A stretch of 64,000 bases of DNA from Jannaschia maritima. Its GTDB lineage: Bacteria; Pseudomonadota; Alphaproteobacteria; Rhodobacterales; Rhodobacteraceae. Position 1 is the first letter of the stretch. Every line of letters begins with the position of its first letter. The position numbers were made by a program, and so were the translations under genes. The stretch spans positions 62,001 to 126,000 of the forward strand of contig NZ_JARGZA010000002.1 of assembly GCF_030973515.1 (NCBI RefSeq), in the 5' to 3' direction. Positions 26,475-35,466 of this stretch are shown here, piece by piece. The notes beneath the pieces are model-generated. The model was not told where the DNA came from and did not search any database. It saw only the letters and a list, made by a program, of their open reading frames with translations.

Positions 26475-26574
26475 GGAATCGCGCTCCGGCGGTGTGTCCG
26501 CGGGAGCATGGGTTCACGTCAAGCCGTTTCCGCGTGAATGTCCCCGTGTCGAACCCTGGTATGCCGCTCCAAGG

Positions 26575-27345
26575 TCAGGGGCGGCCCGACGCCGCGCGCC
26601 AGGCGAGGGACAGGCGAGCGCGGAGCGGGGGTTCGGACGGTACCGGCGCGGCCGGGTGCTTGGATAGCGCCCGGAGAGTCGCCGCGGCCTCCGGCAGCAC
26701 AAGCATGACCGCGCGGGACCGGGCATCGGCGTCCAGGCTCCTCGCCCGCCGGGCGGCGTCGAGCCCCTGTTCCGCGAGGGCCTTCGTCGTCAAATCCATG
26801 TCGCCGGGGGGCAGCGGGTCGAAGCCGCGGTCGCGCAGGATCGGCACGGCGGACAGGTAGCCGGCCAAGCCCTGCGCGCGCCCCGCCAGGCCCAGCGCGT
26901 CGTCCCCCGTGCCGCCCGCCAGCCGCCCCGCCATGCGCAGCAGCGCGCCCGCCGTCGCGTCGGCATAGGCCACCACGGCGTCCGCGTCCGCCGGGGCGGC
27001 GCGCTCCAGATCGTCGTGGCGGACCACCACCAGATCGTCCAGCGCCCGGGCTGCGTCGGCGTCGAGGACGGCGCCCAGGGGGGTCGCGACCTCGTGCCGC
27101 CGGACGGGGCGGCCTTCGGCGATCTCGGCCAGGACGTCGCGCCACCATTGCAGGCGGATGCGGGCCAGCATCGGGTCGGACACGACCCAGGGCGCGCGGG
27201 CGACTTCGAGGTTGAAGGCGTAGATCGGGAACAGGACGCGGCGGACGTCGAGCGGTGCGGCCATCGCGGCGCGGAAGCGGGGCGGGTCGCCGCGGGCGAC
27301 CAGGGCCGCGCAGGCGCCGACGTCGTCGTCCGACGGATCAGCCAT
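26575..27345 (-). CDS. Squalene/phytoene synthase-fold protein (NDUFAF6-like)
   Basis: A 256-residue all-helical protein of the phytoene/squalene synthase superfamily. The segment IYAFNLEVARAPWVVSDPMLARIRLQWWRD matches the NDUFAF6 branch, which in eukaryotes is a complex I assembly factor. The first Asp-rich DxxxD motif of genuine synthases is missing, since VSDPML stands at that place. Prenyltransferase activity is therefore doubtful. The start at 27345 overlaps the cimA end by eight bases. No carotenoid genes are nearby. Confidence 0.8.
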   Translation of the reverse strand: MADPSDDDVGACAALVARGDPPRFRAAMAAPLDVRRVLFPIYAFNLEVARAPWVVSDPMLARIRLQWWRDVLAEIAEGRPVRRHEVATPLGAVLDADAARALDDLVVVRHDDLERAAPADADAVVAYADATAGALLRMAGRLAGGTGDDALGLAGRAQGLAGYLSAVPILRDRGFDPLPPGDMDLTTKALAEQGLDAARRARSLDADARSRAVMLVLPEAAATLRALSKHPAAPVPSEPPLRARLSLAWRAASGRP

Positions 27346-28963
27346 CGGCGCGGGCGGTGTCCGAAGCCGCGTCGCGGCAGAGCTTCCACTCGATCGCGTC
27401 GAGCAGCGCCTCGAAGGACGCATCGACGATGTTGGGGCTGACGCCCACGGTGGACCAGCGGTTTCCGGCGGCGTCCTCGTGGTCGATGATGACCCGCGTC
27501 ACGGCCTCCGTGCCGCCCTGCATGATGCGCACGCGGAAATCGGTCAGCCGCATGTCCGCGATGAGCGGTTGATACCGCCCCAGATCCTTGGTCAGCGCCT
27601 TCGACAGCGCATTGACGGGACCGGCATCGGCGCCCGCTTCCATGCTGTCGGACACGGACATGCGCTTCTCGCCGTCGAGCTTCACGACGACCACGGCCTC
27701 CGACAGGCTGACCATCGCGTCCCGGCGGTTCTTGCGACGCTCGACGGTGACGCGATAGCGCTTCACCTCGAAGAAGGACGGCATCGCGTCCAGGTGACGG
27801 CGGGCGAGGTTCTCGAACGACGCCTGCGCGCCGTCGTAGGTATAACCCGCGTCCTCGCGGTCCTTCACGCGTCCGAGCAGCTTCTGGAGTTGAGCGTCGG
27901 TTCCGGTCAACCCCGCATCCGCAAGACGCGCGCGAAGGTTCGACAATCCGGCCTGGTTGGACATCGGAACGATGCGGGCGTTGCCCACGGTTTCGGGCGT
28001 GACGTGTTCGTAGAGTCCCGGATCCTTGAGCACCGCGCTGGCGTGGAGGCCGGCCTTGTGGGCGAAGGCGGAGGCGCCGACATAGGCCGCCTCCCGCCGG
28101 GGAACGCGGTTCAGGATCTCGTCCAGGCGGCGGCTGACCTTGAGGATGCCGCGCAGGGCATCGGGTGAGGTTCCGGTCGCAAACCGTTCGTTCCAATAGG
28201 GTTTCGACACGAGCGTCGGGATCAGCGTCACGAGGTTGGCGTTGCCGCAACGCTCGCCCAGACCGTTCAGCGTTCCCTGCAGATGGCGGGCGCCCGCGTC
28301 GATGGCGGCGAGCGTTCCGGCGACGGCCTGGCCCGTGTCGTCGTGGGTGTGGATGCCCAGGCGGTCGCCGGGAATGCCCCTGGATATCAAGGCGTTCACG
28401 ACGTCGCCGATGCGGGCGGGCATGGTGCCGCCGTTGGTGTCGCACAGCACGGCCCAGCGGGCGCCGGCGTCGAGCGCGGCTTCCACGGCGGCGACGGCAT
28501 GCGTGCTATCCGCCTGATATCCATCGAAGAAATGCTCGGCGTCGAAGATGGCTTCGCGGCCTTGGGCGACGACGTGGGCGATGGATCGCTCTATGTTTTC
28601 GAGGTTCTCCGCAGGCGTGATGCTCAGCGCGGTTTCGACGTGGCGGATATGGGCCTTGCCGACCAGGCAGACGGACGGGGTGCCGGCGTCTAGGACGGCG
28701 GCCAGGACGTCGTCGTTGGATGCGGACCGGCCCGCGCGCTTCGTCATGCCGAACGCAACCAACGTGGCGGAAGTCCTTGGCGGGCTTGCGAAAAACTCGC
28801 TGTCCGTGGGGTTCGCGCCGGGCCATCCGCCTTCGATGTGGTCGACGCCCAGGGTGTCGAGCATCGCCGCGATCCCGTGCTTCTCGGCCGCCGTGAACTG
28901 CACGCCCTGCGTCTGCTGGCCGTCGCGAAGCGTGGTATCGTAAATGGTGAGGCGTTCGGTCAC
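27338..28963 (-). CDS. cimA: (R)-citramalate synthase
   Basis: A 541-residue enzyme of the LeuA/CimA family, forming citramalate from pyruvate and acetyl-CoA for isoleucine synthesis. The N-terminal catalytic barrel has IYDTTLRDGQQTQGVQF and GIHTHDDTGQAVAGTLAAIDAGARHLQGTLNGLGERCGN. The FAHKAGLHASAV and C-terminal regulatory domain fit the long CimA type rather than homocitrate synthase. The GTG at 28963 starts the conserved region. An in-frame ATG at 29050 would add 29 residues across a tandem repeat and is not favoured. Confidence 0.9.
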   Translation of the reverse strand: MTERLTIYDTTLRDGQQTQGVQFTAAEKHGIAAMLDTLGVDHIEGGWPGANPTDSEFFASPPRTSATLVAFGMTKRAGRSASNDDVLAAVLDAGTPSVCLVGKAHIRHVETALSITPAENLENIERSIAHVVAQGREAIFDAEHFFDGYQADSTHAVAAVEAALDAGARWAVLCDTNGGTMPARIGDVVNALISRGIPGDRLGIHTHDDTGQAVAGTLAAIDAGARHLQGTLNGLGERCGNANLVTLIPTLVSKPYWNERFATGTSPDALRGILKVSRRLDEILNRVPRREAAYVGASAFAHKAGLHASAVLKDPGLYEHVTPETVGNARIVPMSNQAGLSNLRARLADAGLTGTDAQLQKLLGRVKDREDAGYTYDGAQASFENLARRHLDAMPSFFEVKRYRVTVERRKNRRDAMVSLSEAVVVVKLDGEKRMSVSDSMEAGADAGPVNALSKALTKDLGRYQPLIADMRLTDFRVRIMQGGTEAVTRVIIDHEDAAGNRWSTVGVSPNIVDASFEALLDAIEWKLCRDAASDTARADG

Positions 28964-28990
28964 AGGCGGCCCCCGGAGCCCGAAAATCGC

Positions 28991-29026
28991 CGTACACCCC
29001 CCGTACACCCCCCGTACACCCCCCGT
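28991..29026. repeat. Tandem repeat of an 11-base unit upstream of cimA
   Basis: Three exact head-to-tail copies of CGTACACCCCC plus a partial fourth lie in the 142-base gap between cysS and cimA. On the cimA strand the unit is GGGGGTGTACG. The repeat sits 28-63 bases upstream of the cimA GTG, where copy-number change would alter the leader and shift frame. Confidence 0.9.
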
Positions 29027-29105
29027 GCATACGTTTCGGCACACCGGCACCGCGCTCTGCGCCGGTCTTGCGTCCCGGCGGCGTTCCGTGCGGGGGGTGG
29101 TGGAT

Positions 29106-30479
29106 TCATTCCGCGCCCTCCAGGGCCGTGGGGTCGAAGTCCGGGCCCGGGGTGAGGGTGACGTCGTCGCGGGACATCTGGACCTGGACGCCGGCCGCGG
29201 TCAGCGCGGCCTTCATCGCGTCGAGCGCGGCGAAGTCGCGGCGGGCCATGGCGTCGGCGCGGGCAGCCGTCAGCTTGGCCTCCCACGGCGAAAGGTCGAC
29301 GGCGGGGGCGTCCCAGCCGGCCAGTTCGTCGGTCAGCAGCCCCACCATCGCGGCGGACGCGGCAAGCGTCGCGCCATCGCCCATCTTCGCCAGGCGGTGC
29401 AACTCGGTCATGACCTGCGGCGTGTTGAGGTCGTCGCGCAGGGCGGTCAGCACGGCCGGGTCCGGGGTCCCGCCGGGTTGGGCCAGGGCGCGCCAACTGC
29501 GCAGCGTCGCGTCCGCCGCGCGGGCCTTGTCGTCCGTCCAGTCCATCGGCTTGCTGTAATGGGTCTGGAGGAAGACGTAGCGGACGACCTCGCCCGGAAT
29601 GCCCCGGTCGAGGAGGTCCCGAATGGTGAAGAAGTTGCCCAGCGACTTGGACATCTTGCGCCCTTCGACGAGCAGCATCTCGTTGTGCAGCCACAGGCGC
29701 GCGAAGGGCTCGCCCGGGTGGGCGCAGCGGGACTGCGCGGCCTCGTTCTCGTGGTGCGGGAACAGCAGGTCGTTGCCGCCGCCGTGGATGTCGACCGTGT
29801 CGCCCAGGATGCGGCGGGCCATGGCGGAGCATTCGATGTGCCAGCCCGGCCGGCCCCGGCCGATCCCTTCGATCCCCGGACCGGCCCAGTCCCAGCCCGG
29901 CGTGTCCGCGTCGGACGGCTTCCACAGAACGAAGTCCATGGGGTCGCGCTTGTAGGGGGCGACCTCCACCCGACTGCCCGCGATCATGTCGTCCACGGAA
30001 CGGCCCGACAGGCTGCCGTATTCCGGGTCGGTGGCGACGGAGAAGAGGACGTGGCCGTCGGCCGCATAGGCGTGACCATCGGCGACCAGCTTGGCGATCA
30101 TCGCCTGCATCGCGTCGATGTGGTCGGTGGCGCGGGGCTCGACGTCGGGGGGGGCGTTGCCCAGGGCGGCCATGTCGTCGTGATACCATTCCAGCGTCTC
30201 GTCGGTGACGTCGCGGATGGGGCGGCCGGTGGCGCGGGCGCGCGCGTTGATCTTGTCGTCCACGTCGGTGACGTTGCGGACATACGTGACGTGGTCCGCG
30301 CCGTAATCGTGCCGCAGCAGGCGGGTCAGGACGTCGAAGACGACGACGTTGCGGGCGTTCCCCAGATGCGCACGGTCGTAGACGGTGGGCCCGCACAGGT
30401 AGAGGCGCACGTTCTCCGGGTCCGCGGGCGCGAAGGGTTCGACCTTGCGGGTCAGGGAGTTGCGAAGCCGGATCGCCAT
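29106..30479 (-). CDS. cysS: Cysteine--tRNA ligase
   Basis: A 457-residue class I aminoacyl-tRNA synthetase. [18 protein letters not shown] at the N terminus contains the zinc-binding cysteine and the HLGN form of [13 protein letters not shown] holds further zinc ligands, and [11 protein letters not shown] is the KMSKS loop. The C-terminal anticodon region is complete. GGAAGG lies before the ATG. It probably shares a transcript with cimA downstream. A 13-codon Cys-containing ORF precedes it by 74 bases. Confidence 0.95.
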   Translation of the reverse strand: MAIRLRNSLTRKVEPFAPADPENVRLYLCGPTVYDRAHLGNARNVVVFDVLTRLLRHDYGADHVTYVRNVTDVDDKINARARATGRPIRDVTDETLEWYHDDMAALGNAPPDVEPRATDHIDAMQAMIAKLVADGHAYAADGHVLFSVATDPEYGSLSGRSVDDMIAGSRVEVAPYKRDPMDFVLWKPSDADTPGWDWAGPGIEGIGRGRPGWHIECSAMARRILGDTVDIHGGGNDLLFPHHENEAAQSRCAHPGEPFARLWLHNEMLLVEGRKMSKSLGNFFTIRDLLDRGIPGEVVRYVFLQTHYSKPMDWTDDKARAADATLRSWRALAQPGGTPDPAVLTALRDDLNTPQVMTELHRLAKMGDGATLAASAAMVGLLTDELAGWDAPAVDLSPWEAKLTAARADAMARRDFAALDAMKAALTAAGVQVQMSRDDVTLTPGPDFDPTALEGAE

Positions 30480-30553
30480 GGCCGGTCCCTTCCTGTCGTG
30501 GCGGGTGGGGCCGGATCGTCAGGCGCGGCCCTGGGGCCCGCCGCGGTGTTCCG

Positions 30554-30595
30554 TCAGCGGGCGAGCGGGATGCAGATGATGCAGATGCGCGCCAT
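30554..30595 (-). CDS. Possible Cys-codon leader peptide upstream of cysS
   Basis: A 13-codon ORF encoding MARICIICIPLAR, with UGC at codons 5 and 8, sits 74 bases upstream of the cysS start. The end of the ORF (GCCCGC) can pair with GCGGGC further on. That downstream arm can alternatively join a GCGGC/GCCGC hairpin, giving mutually exclusive structures like those of attenuators. There is no clear Shine-Dalgarno sequence before its ATG and no T-run after the second hairpin. It is therefore a candidate only. Confidence 0.35.
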   Translation of the reverse strand: MARICIICIPLAR

Positions 30596-30673
30596 GGGGG
30601 ATGCGGTAGCATGGGGGGTGCGGGGCGGCAAGCGTGGGGGTGTTCGTCGGAGTGGATGAGTAAGCGGCGGCGT

Positions 30674-30743
30674 CCTCGGACTCGATCCGAGGTTCTCCGG
30701 GGAGTCGCGCGAGGGATGGGAGGTCCTCGGGTCAAGCCCGAGG
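30674..30743. repeat. Pair of intergenic palindromes
   Basis: CCTCGGA-CTCGA-TCCGAGG (30674-30692) and CCTCGGG-TCAAG-CCCGAGG (30725-30743) are two related seven-base-stem hairpins about 50 bp apart. They lie in the 370-base cysS/PEP-mutase intergenic region. They look like a dispersed alphaproteobacterial intergenic palindrome, in which spurious ORFs reading LGLDPR or KPEDDP are frequent. Confidence 0.75.
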
Positions 30744-30851
30744 ATGACCCGGCGCAACGGGGCGGTGTCGCCGCTTGCGGGAGCACGATCCGGGCTGACG
30801 TTCGCAAGCGGGCATCCTAGGGTCCCGGCGGATCAACGAGGAGCGCCCGCC

Positions 30852-31652
30852 ATGACCACCTTTCGCGACCTGCACCGGCCCGGGGACCCGTTCGTGCTGG
30901 CCAACGTCTGGGACGTGGGCAGCGCGCGGATGATGGCGGCGATGGGGGCGAAGGCGGTGGCCACGTCGTCCGCGGGGTTCGCGTTCACGCGGGGGGTGCC
31001 CGACACGCGGATCGGGCGGGCGGAGGCCATCGCCCACGGGGCGGACCTGGTCGCGAACGTGGCGGTGCCGGTCCACGGCGACCTAGAGGACGGGTACGGC
31101 CCCGAGCCCGCCGATTGCGCCGACACGGTGACCGAAGCGGCCCTGGCGGGGCTGGCGGGCTGCTGCATCGAGGACGTGGCTGGCGACGGAAGCCCATACG
31201 GCGCGCGGGCGGCCGCGGCGCGGATCGAGGCGGCGGCGGTGGCGGCGCGGGGTGCGGCACGCGACTTCGTCCTGTGCGCGCGGGCCGACGGCGTGATGCA
31301 TGGGCGCTACGACCTGGACGAGGCGATCGCGCGGCTGCGGGCCTTCCGCGAGGCGGGGGCGGACGTGCTGTACTGCCCGGTCCCGGGGTCGGCGGACGAC
31401 CTGCGGCGGATCGTGGAGGCGGTGGACGCGCCGGTGAACGCCCTCGCGGTGGGGCCGTTGGCGACCCTTTCGCTGGCGGACTTCGCGGCGCTGGGCGTGG
31501 CACGGGTGTCCGTGGGCGCGGCGCTGGCGCGGGCGACGCATCGCGTGGTCCGGGACGCGGGCGGCGCGATGCTGGGGGGCGACTTCGGCGGCTTGGGGGG
31601 CATCGCGGGGGGCGACGTGGATGCGATGCTGGCCCAGGGGGCGGACGCATGA
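30852..31652 (+). CDS. Isocitrate lyase/PEP mutase family enzyme
   Basis: A 266-residue TIM-barrel protein of the PEP mutase/2-methylisocitrate lyase superfamily. FVLANVWDVGSARMMAAMGAKAVATSSAGFAFTRGVPD begins the fold. The metal-binding VHGDLEDGYG and IEDVAG strands follow, then ARADG. The lyase loop signature KKCGH is absent, so it may be an oxaloacetate decarboxylase-like or carboxyPEP-related enzyme. The ATG at 30852 follows GAGGAGCG. It overlaps the next gene by ATGA. The reaction is undetermined. Confidence 0.85.
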   Translation: MTTFRDLHRPGDPFVLANVWDVGSARMMAAMGAKAVATSSAGFAFTRGVPDTRIGRAEAIAHGADLVANVAVPVHGDLEDGYGPEPADCADTVTEAALAGLAGCCIEDVAGDGSPYGARAAAARIEAAAVAARGAARDFVLCARADGVMHGRYDLDEAIARLRAFREAGADVLYCPVPGSADDLRRIVEAVDAPVNALAVGPLATLSLADFAALGVARVSVGAALARATHRVVRDAGGAMLGGDFGGLGGIAGGDVDAMLAQGADA

Positions 31653-33058
31653 GGACGCATGACGACCTGCCCGCCTGGTCGGCGCGCGCGGCGGCGTGGA
31701 TCCGCGACTATCACGCGGGCCTGCGGGACAGGCCCGTCCGGGCGCGGATCCGACCGGGCGACCTGCTGGCCGCCCTGCCCCCGGCCGCGCCGGACGCGCC
31801 GGAGGATCCGGACGCCATCTTCGCTGATTTCGAGCGGCTGATCCCCGGCGCGCTGACGCATTGGCAGCATCCGCGCTTCTTCGCGTACTTCCCCGCCAAC
31901 GCCTCGCCCGCGTCGATGCTGGCGGAGCAACTGGTGGCGGGGATCGCCGCGCAAGGAATGCTGTGGCAGACCTCGCCCGCCGCAACGGAGCTGGAACAGG
32001 GGATGATGATCTGGCTGCGCGGCGCGCTGGGCCTGCCGGACGGGATGACGGGGACGATCCACGATTCGGCCACGACCGCGACGCTTTCGGCCGTACTGAC
32101 GATGCGCGAGCGCGCGCTGGGCTTCGCGGGGCTGACCGACGGGCTGTCGGGGGCGCCGCTCCTGCGGATCTATGCCAGCGCGCATACGCATTCGAGCGTG
32201 GACAAGGCGGTGCGGCTGGCGGGGATCGGGCAGGCGAACCTGATCAAGATCCCCACGCGAGCCGACCTGTCGATGGACCCGGACGCGCTTGGGGCGGCCA
32301 TCGCGGCGGACCGGGCGGCGGGACACGTGCCCGCCGGCGTGGTGTTCTGCGCGGGCGGCACGGGGGTCGGCGCGTTCGACGCGATCGGGGAATGCCTGCC
32401 CCGTTGCGACGGGCTGCCCACGCATCTGGACGCCGCCTGGGCGGGGTCGGCGATGGTGTGCCCCGAGTTCCGGGACCTATGGGACGGGGCGGCGGGCTGC
32501 GAGAGCATCGTGTTGAACCCGCACAAGTGGATGGGGGCGCAGTTCGACTGCGCGGTGCAGTTCATGCGCGATCCCACCGATCAGGTGAACACGCTGGGCC
32601 TGCGCCCCGATTACCTGCGCACGCTGGAGGGCGAGGACGTCGTCAACTTCAACGAATGGACGGTGCCGCTGGGCCGCCGGTTCCGGGCGCTGAAGCTGTG
32701 GTTCGTTCTGCGGGCCTATGGCCTGGACGGGATCCGGTCGCGGATCCGCGACCATGTGGACTGGGCCGAGGCGCTGTGCGAGCGGCTGCGCGACGTGGAT
32801 GGACTGGTGATCGCGTCGGAGCCACGGTTGGCGCTGTTCTCGTTCGCCTGCGCGGAGGGCGACGACGCCACGGAGGCGCTGGTCCAGGCGATCAACGCGG
32901 ACGGGCGGGTGTACCTGACGCAGACGCGGCACGACGGGCGGCTGGTGATCCGCGTCAGCGTGGGGTCGTGGGACTGCACGCGAGACGACGTGATGTGCGT
33001 GGCGGAGGTGGTCGAGAATCTGATGCGCGCGGGCGCGGGAGCCGTGGCGTCGGGCTAG
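31649..33058 (+). CDS. Aromatic-L-amino-acid decarboxylase family PLP enzyme
   Basis: A 469-residue group II pyridoxal-phosphate decarboxylase close to the Trp/Tyr/DOPA decarboxylases. [26 protein letters not shown] and [14 protein letters not shown] are family signatures. [10 protein letters not shown] precedes VLNPHKWMG, with the PLP lysine at about residue 293. [22 protein letters not shown] follows near the C terminus. Coupled to the PEP-mutase-like gene. Its stop overlaps the chemoreceptor stop on the other strand. The amine product cannot be specified from sequence. Confidence 0.9.
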   Translation: MRTHDDLPAWSARAAAWIRDYHAGLRDRPVRARIRPGDLLAALPPAAPDAPEDPDAIFADFERLIPGALTHWQHPRFFAYFPANASPASMLAEQLVAGIAAQGMLWQTSPAATELEQGMMIWLRGALGLPDGMTGTIHDSATTATLSAVLTMRERALGFAGLTDGLSGAPLLRIYASAHTHSSVDKAVRLAGIGQANLIKIPTRADLSMDPDALGAAIAADRAAGHVPAGVVFCAGGTGVGAFDAIGECLPRCDGLPTHLDAAWAGSAMVCPEFRDLWDGAAGCESIVLNPHKWMGAQFDCAVQFMRDPTDQVNTLGLRPDYLRTLEGEDVVNFNEWTVPLGRRFRALKLWFVLRAYGLDGIRSRIRDHVDWAEALCERLRDVDGLVIASEPRLALFSFACAEGDDATEALVQAINADGRVYLTQTRHDGRLVIRVSVGSWDCTRDDVMCVAEVVENLMRAGAGAVASG

Positions 33059-34488
33059 CGCGACCGGCCCGGCACGGCCTTGCCGGCGCGGTAGCCCATG
33101 CGCACGCAGCCCCAATGGCGGCCGCGCACGGTGACGGGGACGGACAGGTCGGTCATCATCACGAACCCTTCGGCGCCGAGGTCGCGGCGGTAGAACTGCA
33201 TGAGGAACGGATCGGTGTTGCGTCCCGCCGACAGGCCGACGCGATCGTCGAAGATGCGGCGATTGCGCGAATGGGCCATGTTCCAGGCCGGATCGTCGCC
33301 CTGCGGCTTCGAGAAGCGCGCGTTGTGTGTGCCGATGTATCCGTCGCGGTTGGCCGGCGCGCAGAAGAGGACGGCGGGGTCGAAGTCGAACGCCGTCTCG
33401 ATCAGCTCGGCCACGCGGCGGTCGGTGAAGGGCGTGAAGGGGGTCATGTGCTGGGGCGGGTCCGACCCCTCGATCGGGTCGTAGTCGGTCGAGAAGAGCG
33501 CGGCCTCCGTGATCTCGCCGCGTTCGAGGCCGGTCTCGAAGATGTCGGCGACCCTGTGGGCCATCGTGTCGACGAAGGCGATGAAGCGGTCCTGCCCGCT
33601 GCCGTCCCCGATGCGGGTGGTGCGCTGCACCAAGACTTCACAGGCGTCCATCATGCGCTGCGAGCGGACGCGCGCCTCGTGGACGCCTCCGGCGGTGGTG
33701 CGGGCCACCGATTCGACCTCCGCGGTGACGGGGCGCAGGGCGTCCCCGGCCTCCCGCAGTTCCGATACGACACCCTGCAGCCCTTCGATGCGGGCCAGCG
33801 CGTCGCCCATCCCGTCGGCTATGGCGGTGATCGCGTCGAGGTTGCCTTCGGCGACGTGCAGCCCCTGTTCGAAGTCGGGGGACAGGCGTTCGGAATCGGT
33901 GCGCAGCGTGCTGGTCCACTGGCCCAGCGCCTCGATCCCCTTGCCGATCTCGCCCGTCGCGGCGGCGGTCTGGCGCGACAGGTCGCCCACGGCCTCCGCC
34001 ACGACGGCGAAGCCGCGGCCGGCCTCGCCGGCGCGCGCGGCCTCGATGCTGGCGTTGACGGCGAGGATGTTCACCTGGCGCGCGATGCGGGCGATCTGGT
34101 CCTTGCCCTTCACGATCTCGGCCAGGACCAGCTCCAACTCGCCGGCGCGGGTGCCGATATGGGTGCCCCAATCGGCGAGGCGGCGCAGGCGGGCGGCGTT
34201 CTCGGTGATGACGTCCAGACGGTCGCGGGCGCCGCGTTCCGTGCGCGCCGCCGTGTCCTGGAGGTCGGCGAACCCGCCGGAGAGCGAAATGGTCGTCGCC
34301 TCGATGGCGCCGACGCCGCTGCGCAGGGGGCCCAACTGGTCGAGGTTGCGGTTGGCCGCCGCCTCGATCCCGTCGAGGAATCCCGCGAGGTCCACGATCT
34401 CGTAGCCCAGGGGCACGATGTCGTCGGCGACGTGGGTGTCGCCGGATGCCGGCGCCTGCATGGCATCGGGCTTGCGCATGGCCGTCAT
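33055..34488 (-). CDS. Soluble methyl-accepting chemotaxis protein with C-terminal sensor
   Basis: A 477-residue receptor without membrane helices. The signalling hairpin is in the N-terminal half: [30 protein letters not shown] (about residues 138-167) is the conserved tip that contacts CheA/CheW. The C-terminal third (about 300-477) is a sensor-like domain with [21 protein letters not shown] and [13 protein letters not shown]. This inverted order fits a cytoplasmic receptor. A TTAC-N7-TTAA motif lies about 42 bases upstream of its start. The ligand is unknown. Confidence 0.87.
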   Translation of the reverse strand: MTAMRKPDAMQAPASGDTHVADDIVPLGYEIVDLAGFLDGIEAAANRNLDQLGPLRSGVGAIEATTISLSGGFADLQDTAARTERGARDRLDVITENAARLRRLADWGTHIGTRAGELELVLAEIVKGKDQIARIARQVNILAVNASIEAARAGEAGRGFAVVAEAVGDLSRQTAAATGEIGKGIEALGQWTSTLRTDSERLSPDFEQGLHVAEGNLDAITAIADGMGDALARIEGLQGVVSELREAGDALRPVTAEVESVARTTAGGVHEARVRSQRMMDACEVLVQRTTRIGDGSGQDRFIAFVDTMAHRVADIFETGLERGEITEAALFSTDYDPIEGSDPPQHMTPFTPFTDRRVAELIETAFDFDPAVLFCAPANRDGYIGTHNARFSKPQGDDPAWNMAHSRNRRIFDDRVGLSAGRNTDPFLMQFYRRDLGAEGFVMMTDLSVPVTVRGRHWGCVRMGYRAGKAVPGRSR

Positions 34489-34529
34489 CGTTGTCTCCCT
34501 GTCGACGGGAGCGGCCTAGCGCGCGGGCG

Positions 34530-34544
34530 TTACCCCGGGGTTAA
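34530..34544 (-). promoter_or_regulatory. Candidate CtrA-binding site upstream of the chemoreceptor gene
   Basis: TTAC-CCCGGGG-TTAA matches the CtrA consensus TTAA-N7-TTAA at seven of eight fixed bases. It lies 42-56 bases before the chemoreceptor ATG (34488) and overlaps the stop codon of the IscU-like gene. The position suits direct control by CtrA. Confidence 0.5.
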
Positions 34545-34985
34545 TCGTACCGCGTCCAGGGACCGGAGCGCGTCGAGCGTGGCGTCGAGCGACAGGAGGA
34601 TCGACGCGTGACGGTTGCGGTAGTCGCGCGCGGGCTGAAGCACGGCCAGCCCGTCGAAGGGCGCCCTGGGCGGAGGGCCGTCCGCGGTCAGCATCGCTGC
34701 GAGCTCGTCGCGGGCGGCGGCGACCTGCGCCGCGTCGCAGCCCGGCAGCGCCCGCCCCGTGACGGAGGCCGCGGCCTGCCCCAGTGCGCAGGCCTTCACG
34801 TCCTGGGCGTAGCGCGCGATGCGCCCCGCGTCGTCCACGTCGAGGGACACCGACACGACCGACCCGCAGAGCGGCGCGCGCACCTTGCCCGTGGCCATCG
34901 GCGCGTCGATCGGATCGGTCGCGGGCATGTCGGCGGCCAGCGCCAGGATCCGCCCGGAATAGAGCTTGATGAGGTCGTCCGACAT
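34530..34985 (-). CDS. Iron-sulfur cluster scaffold (IscU/NifU-like) protein
   Basis: A 151-residue protein resembling the NifU N-terminal/IscU scaffold family. [15 protein letters not shown] opens it, and [19 protein letters not shown] and [13 protein letters not shown] carry two of the usual cluster-binding cysteines. The third conserved cysteine is not obvious, so it may not assemble clusters in the classic way. The ATG at 34985 is favoured over 35048. It lies upstream of the chemoreceptor gene and diverges from hisI. No other isc/suf genes are present. Confidence 0.75.
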   Translation of the reverse strand: MSDDLIKLYSGRILALAADMPATDPIDAPMATGKVRAPLCGSVVSVSLDVDDAGRIARYAQDVKACALGQAAASVTGRALPGCDAAQVAAARDELAAMLTADGPPPRAPFDGLAVLQPARDYRNRHASILLSLDATLDALRSLDAVRLTPG

Positions 34986-35046
34986 CCCGCGTTCCCTTCG
35001 CCCGTGGCATGGGGTACCTAACCGCCGGACCACGGGATGCAACGCC

Positions 35047-35415
35047 ATGACCTTCGACCCCGCGAGCCTGCGTTACGATGCCAACGGGCTGATCCCCGCG
35101 GTGGCGCAGGACGACGCGACGGGCGAGGTGCTGATGATGGCGTGGATGAACGCGGACGCGGTGGCGATGACGCTGGCGACGGGCCGGGTCACGTACTGGT
35201 CGCGGTCGCGCCAGGCGTTCTGGATCAAGGGCGAGACGTCGGGCCACGCGCAGGCGCTGGTCGACCTGCGCATCGACTGCGACCGGGACTGCCTGCTGCT
35301 GCGGGTGACGCAATCGGGCCCGGCCTGCCACACGAACCGGCGGACCTGCTTCTTCACCGCCGTCCGCGATGGCACGGAGGTGGAGCTGATGGCCCCGGAA
35401 CCGGCGCGCCCTTGA
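35047..35415 (+). CDS. hisI: Phosphoribosyl-AMP cyclohydrolase
   Basis: A 122-residue enzyme for the third step of histidine biosynthesis, opening the adenine ring of [26 protein letters not shown] and [20 protein letters not shown] are typical. The zinc/magnesium residues lie in [11 protein letters not shown] and [13 protein letters not shown]. The monofunctional length shows it is not fused to HisE. It is separated from the other his genes, which is common in alphaproteobacteria. Confidence 0.95.
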   Translation: MTFDPASLRYDANGLIPAVAQDDATGEVLMMAWMNADAVAMTLATGRVTYWSRSRQAFWIKGETSGHAQALVDLRIDCDRDCLLLRVTQSGPACHTNRRTCFFTAVRDGTEVELMAPEPARP

Positions 35416-35419
35416 ACCG

Positions 35420-35431
35420 TTAGCGCTATCA
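35420..35431 (+). promoter_or_regulatory. Candidate LacI-type operator before edd
   Basis: The sequence TTAGCGCTATCA contains the perfect palindrome TAGCGCTA with a central CG, as LacI-family operators have. It lies just after the hisI stop and about 40 bases before the edd start. Sugar-acid pathway genes are commonly under LacI-family control. No regulator gene is adjacent. Confidence 0.4.
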
Positions 35432-35466
35432 AGGCATTGGGCCGTCGCAGGAACAGGGGGACGACC

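Noticed and set aside
26575..27345. Naming the gene crtB (phytoene synthase)
   Set aside because: The first Asp-rich motif is missing and no carotenoid genes are nearby; NDUFAF6-like fits better.
28991..29026. Short repeat as a CRISPR remnant
   Set aside because: Units are 11 bp and directly adjacent, with no spacers and no cas genes.
30596..30757. Extension of the cysS leader ORF to 67 residues
   Set aside because: The upstream part crosses the intergenic palindromes and gives the LGLDPRTSHPS pattern typical of spurious ORFs.
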